Of a stretch of DNA of 45,668 nucleotides, positions 35,641 to 45,309 are shown in pieces (the stretch's first letter is position 1; each line of letters opens with the position of its first letter). Position numbers and translations under genes: made by a program. Origin of the DNA: Candidatus Woesearchaeota archaeon (GTDB lineage Archaea > Nanobdellota > Nanobdellia > Woesearchaeales > GW2011-AR9). The DNA is taken from contig JACRPH010000006.1 in the NCBI GenBank assembly GCA_016214025.1, positions 1 to 45,668 of the forward strand. Reading direction: 5' to 3'. Under the pieces are notes generated by a model that was not told where the DNA came from, did no database searches, and saw nothing but the letters and a program-made list of their open reading frames with translations.

Positions 35641-37017
35641 TTAATCCGTCCTTCGGGTCAATTCTCTAGAGCGAGGCTGAGTACGGATATCCCTGTAGCG
35701 AGGAGGAGCTCGGCTGCCAAATGAACCCCCCGAACTTCTGGAGTTATAGCGGTTACCTCCACTAAAATCCCGTGGACCTCTGAAATCTCTTTGGCTTCTA
35801 AAGCCGCGCTCACCAAACCTCTGTCCACCAAACCGAGACGGCTCTCGGGAACGGACTTCAAATCTCAACCTGGGGAAATCCTCCAGTGGAAGCTCTTTGA
35901 TATCCAAGCGGTAACGGTCAAAAATCTGGCCAAATACCTGATAATCCTTATCACTCAGTAAAGTAATCGCTTTTCCGCTTTCTCCCGCTCGGGCAGTTCT
36001 TCCAATCCGGTGGATATATTCCTGGGGGTCAGGTGAAAGATCGTAGTTAAAGATGTGGGTTATGTTCTTAATGTCTAACCCACGAGCAGCTACCGGCGAG
36101 GCTACCAACACTTTTATTTTATCATGATTAAATCTATCAATTACCTGTAATCTTTTGCTTTGCGTCATCTTGCCGTGAATCATCTCCGCTTTAACGCCCT
36201 GATTACGCAAATTAGCAGTTAACAGCTCTACCGTAGAGCGGGATGAACAGAAAATTAACACTCGGTCCATGACATCCAGATTTGCCCTATGTTCAGGGTT
36301 TAAAGGCACCGCTGTTTCTTTTTTAAGCAAGTGCACTAACAACGAAAACTTTTGGTTATGAGGAATGTTATAATAATACTGCTCTAACAATTCCTGTTTA
36401 ACATATTTGTCGGCTTCCGCGACTTCCGGGTTATGCATGTAATCCGCTTTAAGATGATCAATCTCGCAGGAGATAGTCGCTCCAAACAACAACATCTGCC
36501 GGCGCTCCGGCGTTTGGGACAATATTTTTTCTACGTCTTCAATAAAGCCCATTTCTACCATTTTATCGGCTTCATCCAGCACAAAACAATTGATGTGAGA
36601 GAGGTCTAAATTTCCTCGCTGTAAATGGTCTAACATTCTCCCGGGAGTTCCTACTATGATATCTGCTCGGGCCATATCTCCGATTTGCGGACCTAAACCT
36701 ACACCGCCATAAACAGTAGCGATGTGACATCGCTTATACTTAGAAAACTTTTTCAGTTCGCTAGATATTTGTACTGCTAACTCTCTGGTTGGGGTTAGGA
36801 TCAAGGTCTGCAATCCTGCTCTTGGTTTTATATTTTGGATTATAGGTGCACCAAAAGCTACGGTTTTTCCCGAACCGGTAAACGACATTCCAATTACGTC
36901 TTTCCCGGCGAGGACTAAAGGAATAGCTATCTCCTGAATCTTGGTCGGCTCGGATATTCCCTCTTCCGCCAAGGCTTTTATTACTTCTGCATTTAAATTT
37001 AGTTGTTCAAATGACAT
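35641..37017 (-). CDS. DEAD-box RNA helicase with RG/FGG-rich C-terminal tail
   Basis: FTGSGKTVAFGAP, PTRELAVQ, VLDEADKM, RIGRTARAG. Confidence 0.95.
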   Translation of the reverse strand: MSFEQLNLNAEVIKALAEEGISEPTKIQEIAIPLVLAGKDVIGMSFTGSGKTVAFGAPIIQNIKPRAGLQTLILTPTRELAVQISSELKKFSKYKRCHIATVYGGVGLGPQIGDMARADIIVGTPGRMLDHLQRGNLDLSHINCFVLDEADKMVEMGFIEDVEKILSQTPERRQMLLFGATISCEIDHLKADYMHNPEVAEADKYVKQELLEQYYYNIPHNQKFSLLVHLLKKETAVPLNPEHRANLDVMDRVLIFCSSRSTVELLTANLRNQGVKAEMIHGKMTQSKRLQVIDRFNHDKIKVLVASPVAARGLDIKNITHIFNYDLSPDPQEYIHRIGRTARAGESGKAITLLSDKDYQVFGQIFDRYRLDIKELPLEDFPRLRFEVRSREPSRFGGQRFGERGFRSQRDFRGPRDFSGGNRYNSRSSGGSFGSRAPPRYRDIRTQPRSRELTRRTD

Positions 37018-37295
37018 GTTTTTATCTCCTGAATAGATACTTTAATTGAAATCAGTACTGATCTCTAAACCCTTATGGGGGAATTATAAGTTGAAACAGA
37101 ATGAGCGTTACTTGGTAAGGACCCCCTGTTTCGGCCTATTCATATATTATTTTATTTTTGTAGGGGCGAGTTTATAAAGCTTTGGGTAGGAAATTTAATT
37201 TGTTAGTGATTAATAGTAAGGAAGTGGCAAAGACTTATCAGAATTATTTTGATTTTTTTGGAGACTGGCGGAGAAGTAAAGTGCATGATGTAGAT

Positions 37296-37682
37296 TTACT
37301 CTATCTCTCGCGGATCTTTGCACTTCAAGTTTGTTATCGTAGGAAACACTGTGTCTGTGCTTACGAGAATATCGTCATAAATCAGCGCAAATGCTACATG
37401 TACCGAATCAAAGATATTTAGCCGAGGAAAGCACTGCATCAATTCCTCACTTTTGCCTAAGACTCTTTCATCCAAAGGCAATAATTGGATATTTAACTTT
37501 CTAATTGTGGGCAGAACAGAGAGAGCTTCTTCGCGGGAATACTCGCGCTCCAATACGATTCTTGCTTCTATAACTGTAAACACGGAAGTGGTTGCCGGCC
37601 TAAGCTTAGAGAAGTTTACATGCTCTTTTAGCCAGTCCTCTTTTTTGACCAGCGCCAGAATGATGTCAGTATCAAGATACAT
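37296..37682 (-). CDS. PIN-domain toxin (VapC-like)
   Basis: MYLDTDIILALVKKEDWL, IFDSVHVAFAL, VSTDTVF. Confidence 0.8.
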   Translation of the reverse strand: MYLDTDIILALVKKEDWLKEHVNFSKLRPATTSVFTVIEARIVLEREYSREEALSVLPTIRKLNIQLLPLDERVLGKSEELMQCFPRLNIFDSVHVAFALIYDDILVSTDTVFPTITNLKCKDPREIE

Positions 37683-37896
37683 GCGTTAACTTACCTCTCC
37701 TCAGCCCTTCTTTGATCTCCTCGTAAGCGTAGTCCTCTGCACGATGATGAGTTCTTCTGGACATGAGTACTATTAATCGTGCGCCAAACTTAAGAGCCTC
37801 ACTTCTACTGGTAAATTCTCCCTCATCTACAAGAGTATCGATTTCTTGTGCTAATCCCATCGGCAAGGCCACCGGAACTAATTTTCGCTTTAACAT
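37672..37896 (-). CDS. RHH antitoxin (VapB-like)
   Basis: VPVALPMGLAQEIDTLVDEGEFTSRSEALKFGARLIV; overlaps VapC start; likely start MLKRKLVPV. Confidence 0.75.
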   Translation of the reverse strand: MLKRKLVPVALPMGLAQEIDTLVDEGEFTSRSEALKFGARLIVLMSRRTHHRAEDYAYEEIKEGLRRGKLTHVS

Positions 37897-38045
37897 GTAT
37901 ACTATAATATACAACTGGTATATAAATATTTAGGTGCAGATGTGCAATTCCTTCCATCAAAACAGCCACAACTCCATCAGTCTTATAAAGCAAAGTATTA
38001 TAAACATTGCCACAGTTAAGTATTTATCTTGGTTAGAGGTTAAAA

Positions 38046-38375
38046 ATGGTAACTGAACTAAATGACAAAAACTTTAACAAAACAATTAAATCTTCTATAC
38101 CCACAATTGTAGATTTCTGGGCAACTTGGTGCGGTCCCTGCCAGATGCTTACACCGGTATTTGAGCAGCTGAGCAAGGATAAAGAATTTGAAGGAAAGTT
38201 AAAATTCGCCAAGTTATCTACTGAAGAGCATCCTGAAGTGGCTGAAACCCAGCATATTACTGGAATCCCTTGCTTGATTGTATTCAAGAACGGAGAAGAA
38301 GTGGATAGGATCATTGGCTTTTACCCAGCTCCGGCATTGAAACGGAAGATTGAAAGCGTGCTGGGAGAGATTTAG
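38046..38375 (+). CDS. trxA: Thioredoxin
   Basis: VDFWATWCGPCQMLTP, TGIPCLIVFKNGEEVDRIIGF. Confidence 0.93.
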   Translation: MVTELNDKNFNKTIKSSIPTIVDFWATWCGPCQMLTPVFEQLSKDKEFEGKLKFAKLSTEEHPEVAETQHITGIPCLIVFKNGEEVDRIIGFYPAPALKRKIESVLGEI

Positions 38376-38440
38376 GAGACAAATAACCTCTATTCTTCAT
38401 CTCCTAAATTCTTATAAACGTAAATTAATCTCGTCTTTCT

Positions 38441-39328
38441 ATGCCACAAAATATTATCGCTTTGCTCTACGATTTCGATTCTACTCTTAGCCCGGAATGC
38501 ATGCAGGAAGCGTTGTTTAAAAAGTATAACGTTGACGGGAACACTTTTTGGGCTGAAAAGCGCGGGCTGATGAAGAATGCCGAAGGCAAAGGAGTAAATT
38601 ACGATACGGAATGTGCGTATATGAATCTTATCCTGCGCTACATCCGCGAGGAAAAATTCCCACCATTGTCTAATTTAGAGCTGCGGGAGTTAGGAAAAGA
38701 AGTTGCATTGTATCCAGGACTTCCTGATTTTCTGCCCAACATCAAAGAGAAAACCGAAGAGAAATATGATGCAGAAGGAATAACTTTAGAGCATTACGTC
38801 ATCAGTACTGGATTAACCGAAATGATAAAAGGCAGTGCCGTAGGTGAATATCTGGAAGAGATTTTTGCTTCGGAGTACAATACTGATGGAAACGGCGTTA
38901 TCTGTGAAATCGCCCGAGCAGTAGGTCACACCAAGAAAACTGAATTCCTGCATTTAATCAACAAAGGCGGGAATAAAGATCCAAGTATTGATGTGAATGG
39001 GATACTGCCGCGAGAACTGAGAAGAATTCCGTTTGAGAATATGGTTTATATTGGAGACGGGCCCACTGATGTGCCTTGTTTTGCTACGTTGAATCATCGC
39101 GGAGGAATAAGCATTGGTGTGTACAATCCTTCTTCTGAGGATGCGTTCCGGAAGGCTTACCAATTAAGAGAGCAAAAAAGAGTGTTCAGCTTTGGCGAAG
39201 CCGATTATCGTGAGGGAAGCCATACTTACAGGACGATTTTACATGCGGTCACTGGAATCGCTGAAAGAATTATCGGCGAGCAGGATGAAACGCAACGAAA
39301 AGGAAGAAGGGAAGGGCCAAGGTTGTAG
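38441..39328 (+). CDS. HAD-superfamily phosphatase
   Basis: LLYDFDSTLSPE motif I, VISTGL, VYIGDGPTDVPCF motif IV. Confidence 0.8.
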   Translation: MPQNIIALLYDFDSTLSPECMQEALFKKYNVDGNTFWAEKRGLMKNAEGKGVNYDTECAYMNLILRYIREEKFPPLSNLELRELGKEVALYPGLPDFLPNIKEKTEEKYDAEGITLEHYVISTGLTEMIKGSAVGEYLEEIFASEYNTDGNGVICEIARAVGHTKKTEFLHLINKGGNKDPSIDVNGILPRELRRIPFENMVYIGDGPTDVPCFATLNHRGGISIGVYNPSSEDAFRKAYQLREQKRVFSFGEADYREGSHTYRTILHAVTGIAERIIGEQDETQRKGRREGPRL

Positions 39329-39721
39329 TTAATACAACTCTAAATTTAGCCCTCTTATCCTAGAAAAATCTTTAACATTACGGGTTAGCACGATTTCATT
39401 CTTAATCAATGCAATGCCTGCAATCATGCAATCTATGACATCTATACCTTTTCCGTCTTTTATCAAAGAGCCATCAATTTCTCCGCCTTTCTCGGCAGAG
39501 TCAGAATCCAAGTGCACTACCAATTGTCCACCCAACGTTTTCATGATTTTGTTTCTTTCTTCTACCGGCTTATTACATCTTGCTAACCCGCTAAATAATT
39601 CAAATATGGTTAAAGCAGTTACCGACTGTGGCTCATTCCTTCTAATTAATTCCTGCAATTTTGCTACTGCTCTTTCATCATTATGCATCAAATCGATTAT
39701 AAAAGCAGTATCAGCAATCAT
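39329..39721 (-). CDS. PIN-domain toxin (VapC-like)
   Basis: MIADTAFIIDLMHND, TIFELFSGL, DVIDCMIAGIAL, LTRNVKDFSRI. Confidence 0.85.
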   Translation of the reverse strand: MIADTAFIIDLMHNDERAVAKLQELIRRNEPQSVTALTIFELFSGLARCNKPVEERNKIMKTLGGQLVVHLDSDSAEKGGEIDGSLIKDGKGIDVIDCMIAGIALIKNEIVLTRNVKDFSRIRGLNLELY

Positions 39722-39951
39722 TTTAACCTTTCTGCCGTAGCGTCTACCCTATTTCTCATTCTCTTGCGAAGCCCTTTTACATTAGAGCTAAGTTCCACTG
39801 CTTCTTTATCTGATAGTACGCCAACTAGATCTAACATGGAGTTGTGCCGCGTAAGCTTAACAATAACTTCACTAAAGCTTTCGCCCGGCTCTTTGGATAT
39901 GGCTAACCTTTCGTAGGCATCATTCGTAATAGTTATGCATTTGGTGGACAT
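39718..39951 (-). CDS. VapB-type antitoxin
   Basis: MSTKCITITNDAYERLAISKEPGESFSEVIVKLT; 4-nt overlap with VapC. Confidence 0.75.
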   Translation of the reverse strand: MSTKCITITNDAYERLAISKEPGESFSEVIVKLTRHNSMLDLVGVLSDKEAVELSSNVKGLRKRMRNRVDATAERLK

Positions 39952-40026
39952 AACTGGTAAATACATATACATATATTTAAAGGTTGCGTTATTTTTGAAG
40001 GGGTAATTTACTTTCCACTGATTAAG

Positions 40027-40770
40027 TCAACTTGTCGTCATCTCTAGTTCTTGTGCTATTTTTATGAGATCCAGTAATCTATTTTCTCCCAGCGGCAGCA
40101 TTAATTCTGCGCTCTCTGCGGGGGTTCTTTCATGAAGCATACTGTGCGGATTGACATAATTGTGCAGTACTTTGCACAGTGTCGAGGTTGCCTGCGCTCC
40201 CTCATGTGTTTGAAACACATTCAGCGCATCAAATCTTCTGCTCGGTTCTCGATTGTGTCTTTCCACAGCATTGTTATTATGCTTTAATCCAAATTTTTTA
40301 CAAGCAATAGGCACACCAAACTTCATTTTGGTGATTCTGTAAAATAATTTTTTCCATACAGCCTTGTAATTTCCAAATTTATCGGAGACGAACACAATTA
40401 TTTTTCTTTTTTCCACTGGCTTTTTCAATTCTTGCTCATACTGTTCCAGCATCTGCTGATAACACCACTTTTTAATTTGCTCAAGGAAAGCTACACATAC
40501 TTTCAATGTTCGTTTTATGACGACAATTTCCGCAAGAACAAACTTTGTTTTACTATCAATAGCAGTCAGCCGATATTCCCAATGATTTTTTACTCTGGTG
40601 TATTTTTCATCAAAATGGATACGCCCCTTAATCTTTGGAGTACCGAATTTCGGCTCGTTTTTTTTAAGAGATGGGTGTACTTAATCAGCCATTTCCTTAT
40701 CGCCCATCGAGTTACTTTAACACCATCATGTTGCTTATCTTTATAAATAAACCACTGCACCAAGAAAACA
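40027..40770 (-). pseudogene. Decayed DDE (IS6/IS240-like) transposase with frameshift at an A8 tract
   Basis: LIKYTHLLKK then (other frame) NEPKFGTPKIKGRIHFDEKYTRVKNHWEYRLTAIDSKTKFVLAEIVVIKRTLKVCVAFLEQIKKW...GLKHNNNAVERHNRE. Confidence 0.75.
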
Positions 40771-40901
40771 GCCTTTCCTTAAGTGGGAATAGCAGTTGAA
40801 ATAAGCCCAAGTAAGCTTAGAATAAACTTAGACCTAAAAATAAGAGCTTAAAAACCTATCCTTTTATTGGATAAAAATACTCGACGTACGAACGTCTCGT
40901 A

Positions 40902-40968
40902 ATATCAAACGCACCGATTGAATCAAATCGCCTCGTTTTTTATTACGATTACTTTGTGCGTTTGATAT
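40902..40968. promoter_or_regulatory. 13-bp perfect inverted repeat immediately upstream of tef1A
   Basis: atatcaaacgcac (40902-40914) and gtgcgtttgatat (40956-40968); ends 4 nt before ggagga SD. Confidence 0.6.
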
Positions 40969-40983
40969 AATGGAGGAATAAAA

Positions 40984-42279
40984 ATGGCTAAAACCAAAGA
41001 GCACATAAATTTAGTATTTATCGGCCATGTTGACCATGGAAAGTCTACTACGGTAGGCAGGTTGCTGTATGACTCCGGAAATATTGATGAGCAGGCGATG
41101 AGAAAGCTGAAAGAGAAAGCCGAGCAGCTAGGCAAGAAAGGGTTTGAGTTTGCTTTCGTTATGGATACCCTTAAAGAAGAGCAGGAGAGAGGAGTTACCA
41201 TTGATTTGTCTCATAAGAGATTTGACACGGACAAATATTACTTTACTATAATTGATGCGCCGGGGCATAGGGATTTCATCAAGAACATGATAACCGGAGC
41301 ATCCCAAGCTGACTGCGCCGTGCTGGTAATTTCCGGCAATACCGGTGATGGGGTGCAAGCACAGACTATTGAGCATTTAAAGCTATCTAAAATATTTGGC
41401 GTAGGCCAATTGATAATTGCAGTTAATAAGATGGATATGGTAGACTTCTCTGAGAAGAGGTACAATGAAGTTATAGCGGAAGCCAAAGTACATGCTAAGC
41501 AGGCGGGCTGGAATATAGACAAAGTAAAATTCTTGCCTATGGCGGCGCAGGTCGGCGAGAATATTACTAAGAAAACCACTAAGATGCCGTGGTGGACTGG
41601 CGATTGCTTATTGGAAGCGATTAATAAGTTTGAGGTTCCTCAGAAGCCAGTTAATCTGCCGTTGAGAATGCCGTTGCAGGATGTGTATAATATTACCGGC
41701 ATTGGTGTAGTTCCGGTGGGCAGAGTTGAAACCGGTATTATGAAAGTAGGCGATAAAATCATCTTTGTTCCGGGAAGAGAAGGCAAAGGCGTTCACGGAG
41801 AGGTTAAGTCTATTGAAATGCACCATGAGGCTATTCCATTGGCTGAGCCGGGGGACAATGTAGGGTTCAACGTGAGGGGCATTGCCAAGAAAGATGTAGC
41901 CCGAGGAGATGTGGTAGGGCATGAAACTAACCCCCCTAGTGTAGCTACTGAGTTTACGGCTCAGGTGGTTATCTTAAATCATCCTACGGTAGTTACGGTG
42001 GGGTATACTCCTGTATTTCACATCCACAGTTCACAGGTAGCGTGCCAGTTTGTAGAGATTATTAAGAAGATTAATCCTACTAGTGGTGAAGAAATCAAGG
42101 AAGATAAAGACATCCTTAGAAACGGAGATGCGGCCGTGGTTAAGCTAAGGCCGGTACAGCCGGTAGTGATTGAGAAGAACACTGACATCCCGCAGATGAG
42201 CAGATTTGCCATCAGGGATTCCGGACTAACTGTGGCTGCAGGCATGTGCATAGATATGGTCAAGAAACCCATGCAGTAA
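40984..42279 (+). CDS. tef1A: Translation elongation factor 1-alpha
   Basis: [42 protein letters not shown]. Confidence 0.96.
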   Translation: MAKTKEHINLVFIGHVDHGKSTTVGRLLYDSGNIDEQAMRKLKEKAEQLGKKGFEFAFVMDTLKEEQERGVTIDLSHKRFDTDKYYFTIIDAPGHRDFIKNMITGASQADCAVLVISGNTGDGVQAQTIEHLKLSKIFGVGQLIIAVNKMDMVDFSEKRYNEVIAEAKVHAKQAGWNIDKVKFLPMAAQVGENITKKTTKMPWWTGDCLLEAINKFEVPQKPVNLPLRMPLQDVYNITGIGVVPVGRVETGIMKVGDKIIFVPGREGKGVHGEVKSIEMHHEAIPLAEPGDNVGFNVRGIAKKDVARGDVVGHETNPPSVATEFTAQVVILNHPTVVTVGYTPVFHIHSSQVACQFVEIIKKINPTSGEEIKEDKDILRNGDAAVVKLRPVQPVVIEKNTDIPQMSRFAIRDSGLTVAAGMCIDMVKKPMQ

Positions 42280-42381
42280 AGATTTAATTTTGATTTTATT
42301 ATAATTTTTATCATCAGGGTGAATGAAAAAGGCACGTTAAAACAGATTTTTATCGTGTGGTAAACAAATACAATAACTACA

Positions 42382-42693
42382 ATGGCACAACGGGCAAGAA
42401 TCAAGCTGGCGAGTACGGATATTGATAAGATTAATCAAATCTGCGGCGACATTAAGGATATTGCTGAGAAGACTGGAGTAGAATTGAAAGGCCCGATTCC
42501 ATTGCCTACCAAGAAACTTAAAGTTACCACCCGAAAATCTCCCTGCGGGAATGGAAAAGCCACCTGGGAGCGCTATGAGATGCGGATTCATAAACGATTG
42601 ATTGATTTGAGTGCTGATGAGAGAACGCTTAGGCTGGTGATGAGGGTGCCGATACCTGAAGGGCTTAACATAGAAATTGAGATGGTGGGGTAA
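42382..42693 (+). CDS. rpsJ: Ribosomal protein uS10
   Basis: ARIKLASTDIDKINQICGDIKDIAEKTGVELKGPIPLPTKKLKVTTRKSPCG; follows tef1A as in other archaea. Confidence 0.95.
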   Translation: MAQRARIKLASTDIDKINQICGDIKDIAEKTGVELKGPIPLPTKKLKVTTRKSPCGNGKATWERYEMRIHKRLIDLSADERTLRLVMRVPIPEGLNIEIEMVG

Positions 42694-42701
42694 GATAATC
42701 A

Positions 42702-42950
42702 TTAATTGTTACTTAAAATTTCTTCTAACCTTATTCTGTAACCTACCACTCTTGCTAGTTCTTTTGAAATTCCTATTTTTTGACAAAACTTTGAAAACCA
42801 ACGATTATTATCATAACATCTAACAAGAGTTTTGATATCTTCTACCTCTTTATGCCTTGCCTCTCGGTAAAATCTCTCAACTTCTTTAGAATAAATTCTA
42901 TCTCCTTCATACTTCGCTGCCATCATTTTTCCACTAAAATATTGAAACAT
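42702..42950 (-). CDS. Hypothetical protein (82 aa)
   Basis: ORF only; convergent with rpsJ. Confidence 0.45.
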   Translation of the reverse strand: MFQYFSGKMMAAKYEGDRIYSKEVERFYREARHKEVEDIKTLVRCYDNNRWFSKFCQKIGISKELARVVGYRIRLEEILSNN

Positions 42951-43086
42951 ATACTCTTAATTTAACCTGTTTTAATAAACTTTATGAAAGATTTAAACTA
43001 TGTTCTACGAACTATATATCACATATGCCAAAGTTTAATAAATTAGTGAGCATAATAAACTGAAATCAAAGATAGGGGGTGTTAAA

Positions 43087-43386
43087 ATGGACAGGAAAAG
43101 TCCTTCCGAATTGGGGGATTTATTGGATCAAATAGATGCTGCACCATTATTGTATGTTAGTAATGATAACATTCCGTACGAAGGTTCTTTTGGTGCTTGT
43201 GTAAGTTGTGGTGGAAAATGTTATAACGGGTGTAAAGCAACAACCGTCTCAGAAATAGAATATAACCTTCCGAACAGACAACCTTCCTTAGATAGGCAAC
43301 AACAGGGTGATAGGGAGAAGATGAATGAGCGCACTAACTTGGATGAGAAAACTGAACGAACACCTCCTTACTCAACAAAAAAGTGA
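43087..43386 (+). CDS. Putative thiazole/oxazole-type RiPP precursor
   Basis: MDRKSPSELGDLLDQIDAAPLLYVSNDNIPYEGSFGACVSCGGKCYNGCKATTVSE...; immediately upstream of and overlapping YcaO. Confidence 0.65.
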   Translation: MDRKSPSELGDLLDQIDAAPLLYVSNDNIPYEGSFGACVSCGGKCYNGCKATTVSEIEYNLPNRQPSLDRQQQGDREKMNERTNLDEKTERTPPYSTKK

Positions 43387-44572
43387 TCTTACATCATTAG
43401 TTGAACAATTACTGGTCTTACCGATAACAGGTAAATTACAGAAAACTCGTCCATTTAATGATGAGCCTAAATTTATTCAGTATTTCTGCTTGAATGAAGG
43501 AAGATCAGAAGAAGATACAGGTAGCGGGATATTTTTTAATGATGAGATAGCAAAGTTAAAAGCTTTAGCAGAAACCGTGGAGAGATCTGCTTTAGGAGAA
43601 GTTCCTTTAGAACTCCCTTACACCACATATCTCCGGTTAGGTTGTTCTGCAGTAAATCCGTTCTTATGGCATAATTATTCACAAGTTAACGATTTATCAA
43701 CTATACAAAATACACCCCATTTGCCAACTCATTGGACAAAAGCCAAAAACCTTCTTACAAACCAAGAGGTTTTAGTTCCGACGCAATTAGTATATGTACC
43801 CTACACTTTTAGGAAAGAAGAATTAATGCTTTGTGATCCTGTAAGTACGGGAGCAGCTTTTGGTACCTCTTGGGAAGATGCAGTGAAAAGAGGGATACTG
43901 GAATGTGTTGAGCGCGATGCCTTTATGATTAGATATTTTAAGAAAGATAAAGTTCCTCGAGTTACGCATCCAGTAATAGAAGAACTTTCCTCTTATTTTG
44001 CAAGATATCAATTGGAACTGAATATTTTTGATCTTACTAATGATTTAGATATACCTGTAATGTTAGGAATAGTTATAGATAAAACAGGGATAGGTCCAGC
44101 AGTTTCAGCAGGGTTAAAAGTTGATGAAAATCCACTTAATGCCGCGCTTGGAGCAATGCTGGAGGCTCAACATGTAAGGTCCTGGATTAGATTTTCCTAT
44201 CATGCCCAAGGAAAGCCACAAATCCACAATCCGTCTCAAATTATAGATTTAAAGACACGCGGTTTCTATTGGTATGACTTGAGTATGATAAAGCATCTCG
44301 ATTTTCTATTAGAAAACTCAGAAATCAAAGAGATAAGCGGTGAATCATCAAAAGTTAGTTTTAATTTTCTTCTTCAATTATTAAAAGACAAAGAGTATCA
44401 TGTCTTTGGTGTAGACATTAGCCCAGAAATTCCAATAGGCACTGTTGCTAAAGTGCTGATTCCTGAACTGCAACCACTCCGATTGGTTGAATCTCCAGAT
44501 ATTTACACAAGTAAAAGACTTTACGAAAGAGGCATATCAAATTTAAACTCAATTCCCCACCCTTTCACATGA
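43325..44572 (+). CDS. YcaO-domain cyclodehydratase
   Basis: LAETVERSALGE and GILECVERDAFM (ExxER motifs), GTSWEDAVKRGI, C-terminal SIPHPFT resembling TOMM-type PHPFP. Confidence 0.9.
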   Translation: MSALTWMRKLNEHLLTQQKSDLTSLVEQLLVLPITGKLQKTRPFNDEPKFIQYFCLNEGRSEEDTGSGIFFNDEIAKLKALAETVERSALGEVPLELPYTTYLRLGCSAVNPFLWHNYSQVNDLSTIQNTPHLPTHWTKAKNLLTNQEVLVPTQLVYVPYTFRKEELMLCDPVSTGAAFGTSWEDAVKRGILECVERDAFMIRYFKKDKVPRVTHPVIEELSSYFARYQLELNIFDLTNDLDIPVMLGIVIDKTGIGPAVSAGLKVDENPLNAALGAMLEAQHVRSWIRFSYHAQGKPQIHNPSQIIDLKTRGFYWYDLSMIKHLDFLLENSEIKEISGESSKVSFNFLLQLLKDKEYHVFGVDISPEIPIGTVAKVLIPELQPLRLVESPDIYTSKRLYERGISNLNSIPHPFT

Positions 44573-45309
44573 ACGACAAAATCAAAAAGTTTTACGAAGA
44601 AGTAACTTCCTCATCCAATCAGTTACCTCTCTCTCCCGATACATGGCCAGAAGAATGGATTAAAGTTTTCTGGAAGACTTACCCCCGACTTCCTCAAGTA
44701 CCTCTAATAAACACAGAACTAAACCTACAAAAAAAGTTACAATCAGTTCTTCTTGGGAGAGAATCATCAAGAGATTATAATACACCAATAAATTTTTTGG
44801 AATTATCTGCTTTATTAAATTTTTCTGCAGGATTAAATGGAAAAGGAAGTAAAGAACAACCAAGAAGAACTTATCCTTCCGCAGGAGCCCGCTATCCTAT
44901 AGAATTATATATTTTCTCAGCAGAGATAGATGGACTGGACAATGGAGCTTATCATTACAATGTTAAACAGAATACTTTAGAATTACTTATTTCGGGAGCG
45001 GTTGATGAAAATATCAATACTATTCTTAAAACTCAACATGAAGATATGTTCAAGAAATTATCCGCCCTGGTTATTTTTACGACAGTTATCTCTCGAACAC
45101 AAATTAAGTATGGTTCATCAGCTTATCCTTTGTCTTTGATAGAATGCGGACATATTGCCCAAAATATATATCTTGTCTCTGAAAATCTAGGGTTGCGATG
45201 TTGTGCCATTGGTGGTTTTGATACACAACATACTTCCGATATACTCGATTTGACAGAAGAAGAGCTGCCTTTATATGGGGTGGTAATCGGAAAATTTAGA
45301 CTTTACTAA
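44569..45309 (+). CDS. SagB-type (nitroreductase-fold) azoline dehydrogenase
   Basis: LLGRESSRDYNTPINFLELSALLNFSAGLN, RTYPSAGARYPIELYIF, GAYHYNVKQNTLEL, ECGHIAQNIYLVSENLGL; 4-nt overlap with YcaO. Confidence 0.9.
   Translation: MNDKIKKFYEEVTSSSNQLPLSPDTWPEEWIKVFWKTYPRLPQVPLINTELNLQKKLQSVLLGRESSRDYNTPINFLELSALLNFSAGLNGKGSKEQPRRTYPSAGARYPIELYIFSAEIDGLDNGAYHYNVKQNTLELLISGAVDENINTILKTQHEDMFKKLSALVIFTTVISRTQIKYGSSAYPLSLIECGHIAQNIYLVSENLGLRCCAIGGFDTQHTSDILDLTEEELPLYGVVIGKFRLY

Noticed and set aside
37182-37421. 79-aa plus ORF with FNLLVINSKEVAKTYQNYFDFF, reminiscent of a phospholipase D C-terminal end
   Set aside because: Only a short stretch looks coding, no catalytic HKD motif present, rest is antisense to VapC; at best a pseudogene scrap.
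39999-40850. Terminal inverted repeats for the second (decayed) IS
   Set aside because: Only weak gapped similarity between gggtaatttactttccactg and the right flank; could not define ends.
41128-42404. Minus-strand ORFs antisense to tef1A (41128-41376, 41238-41579, 41608-41922, 42018-42404)
   Set aside because: Shadow ORFs of a conserved gene.
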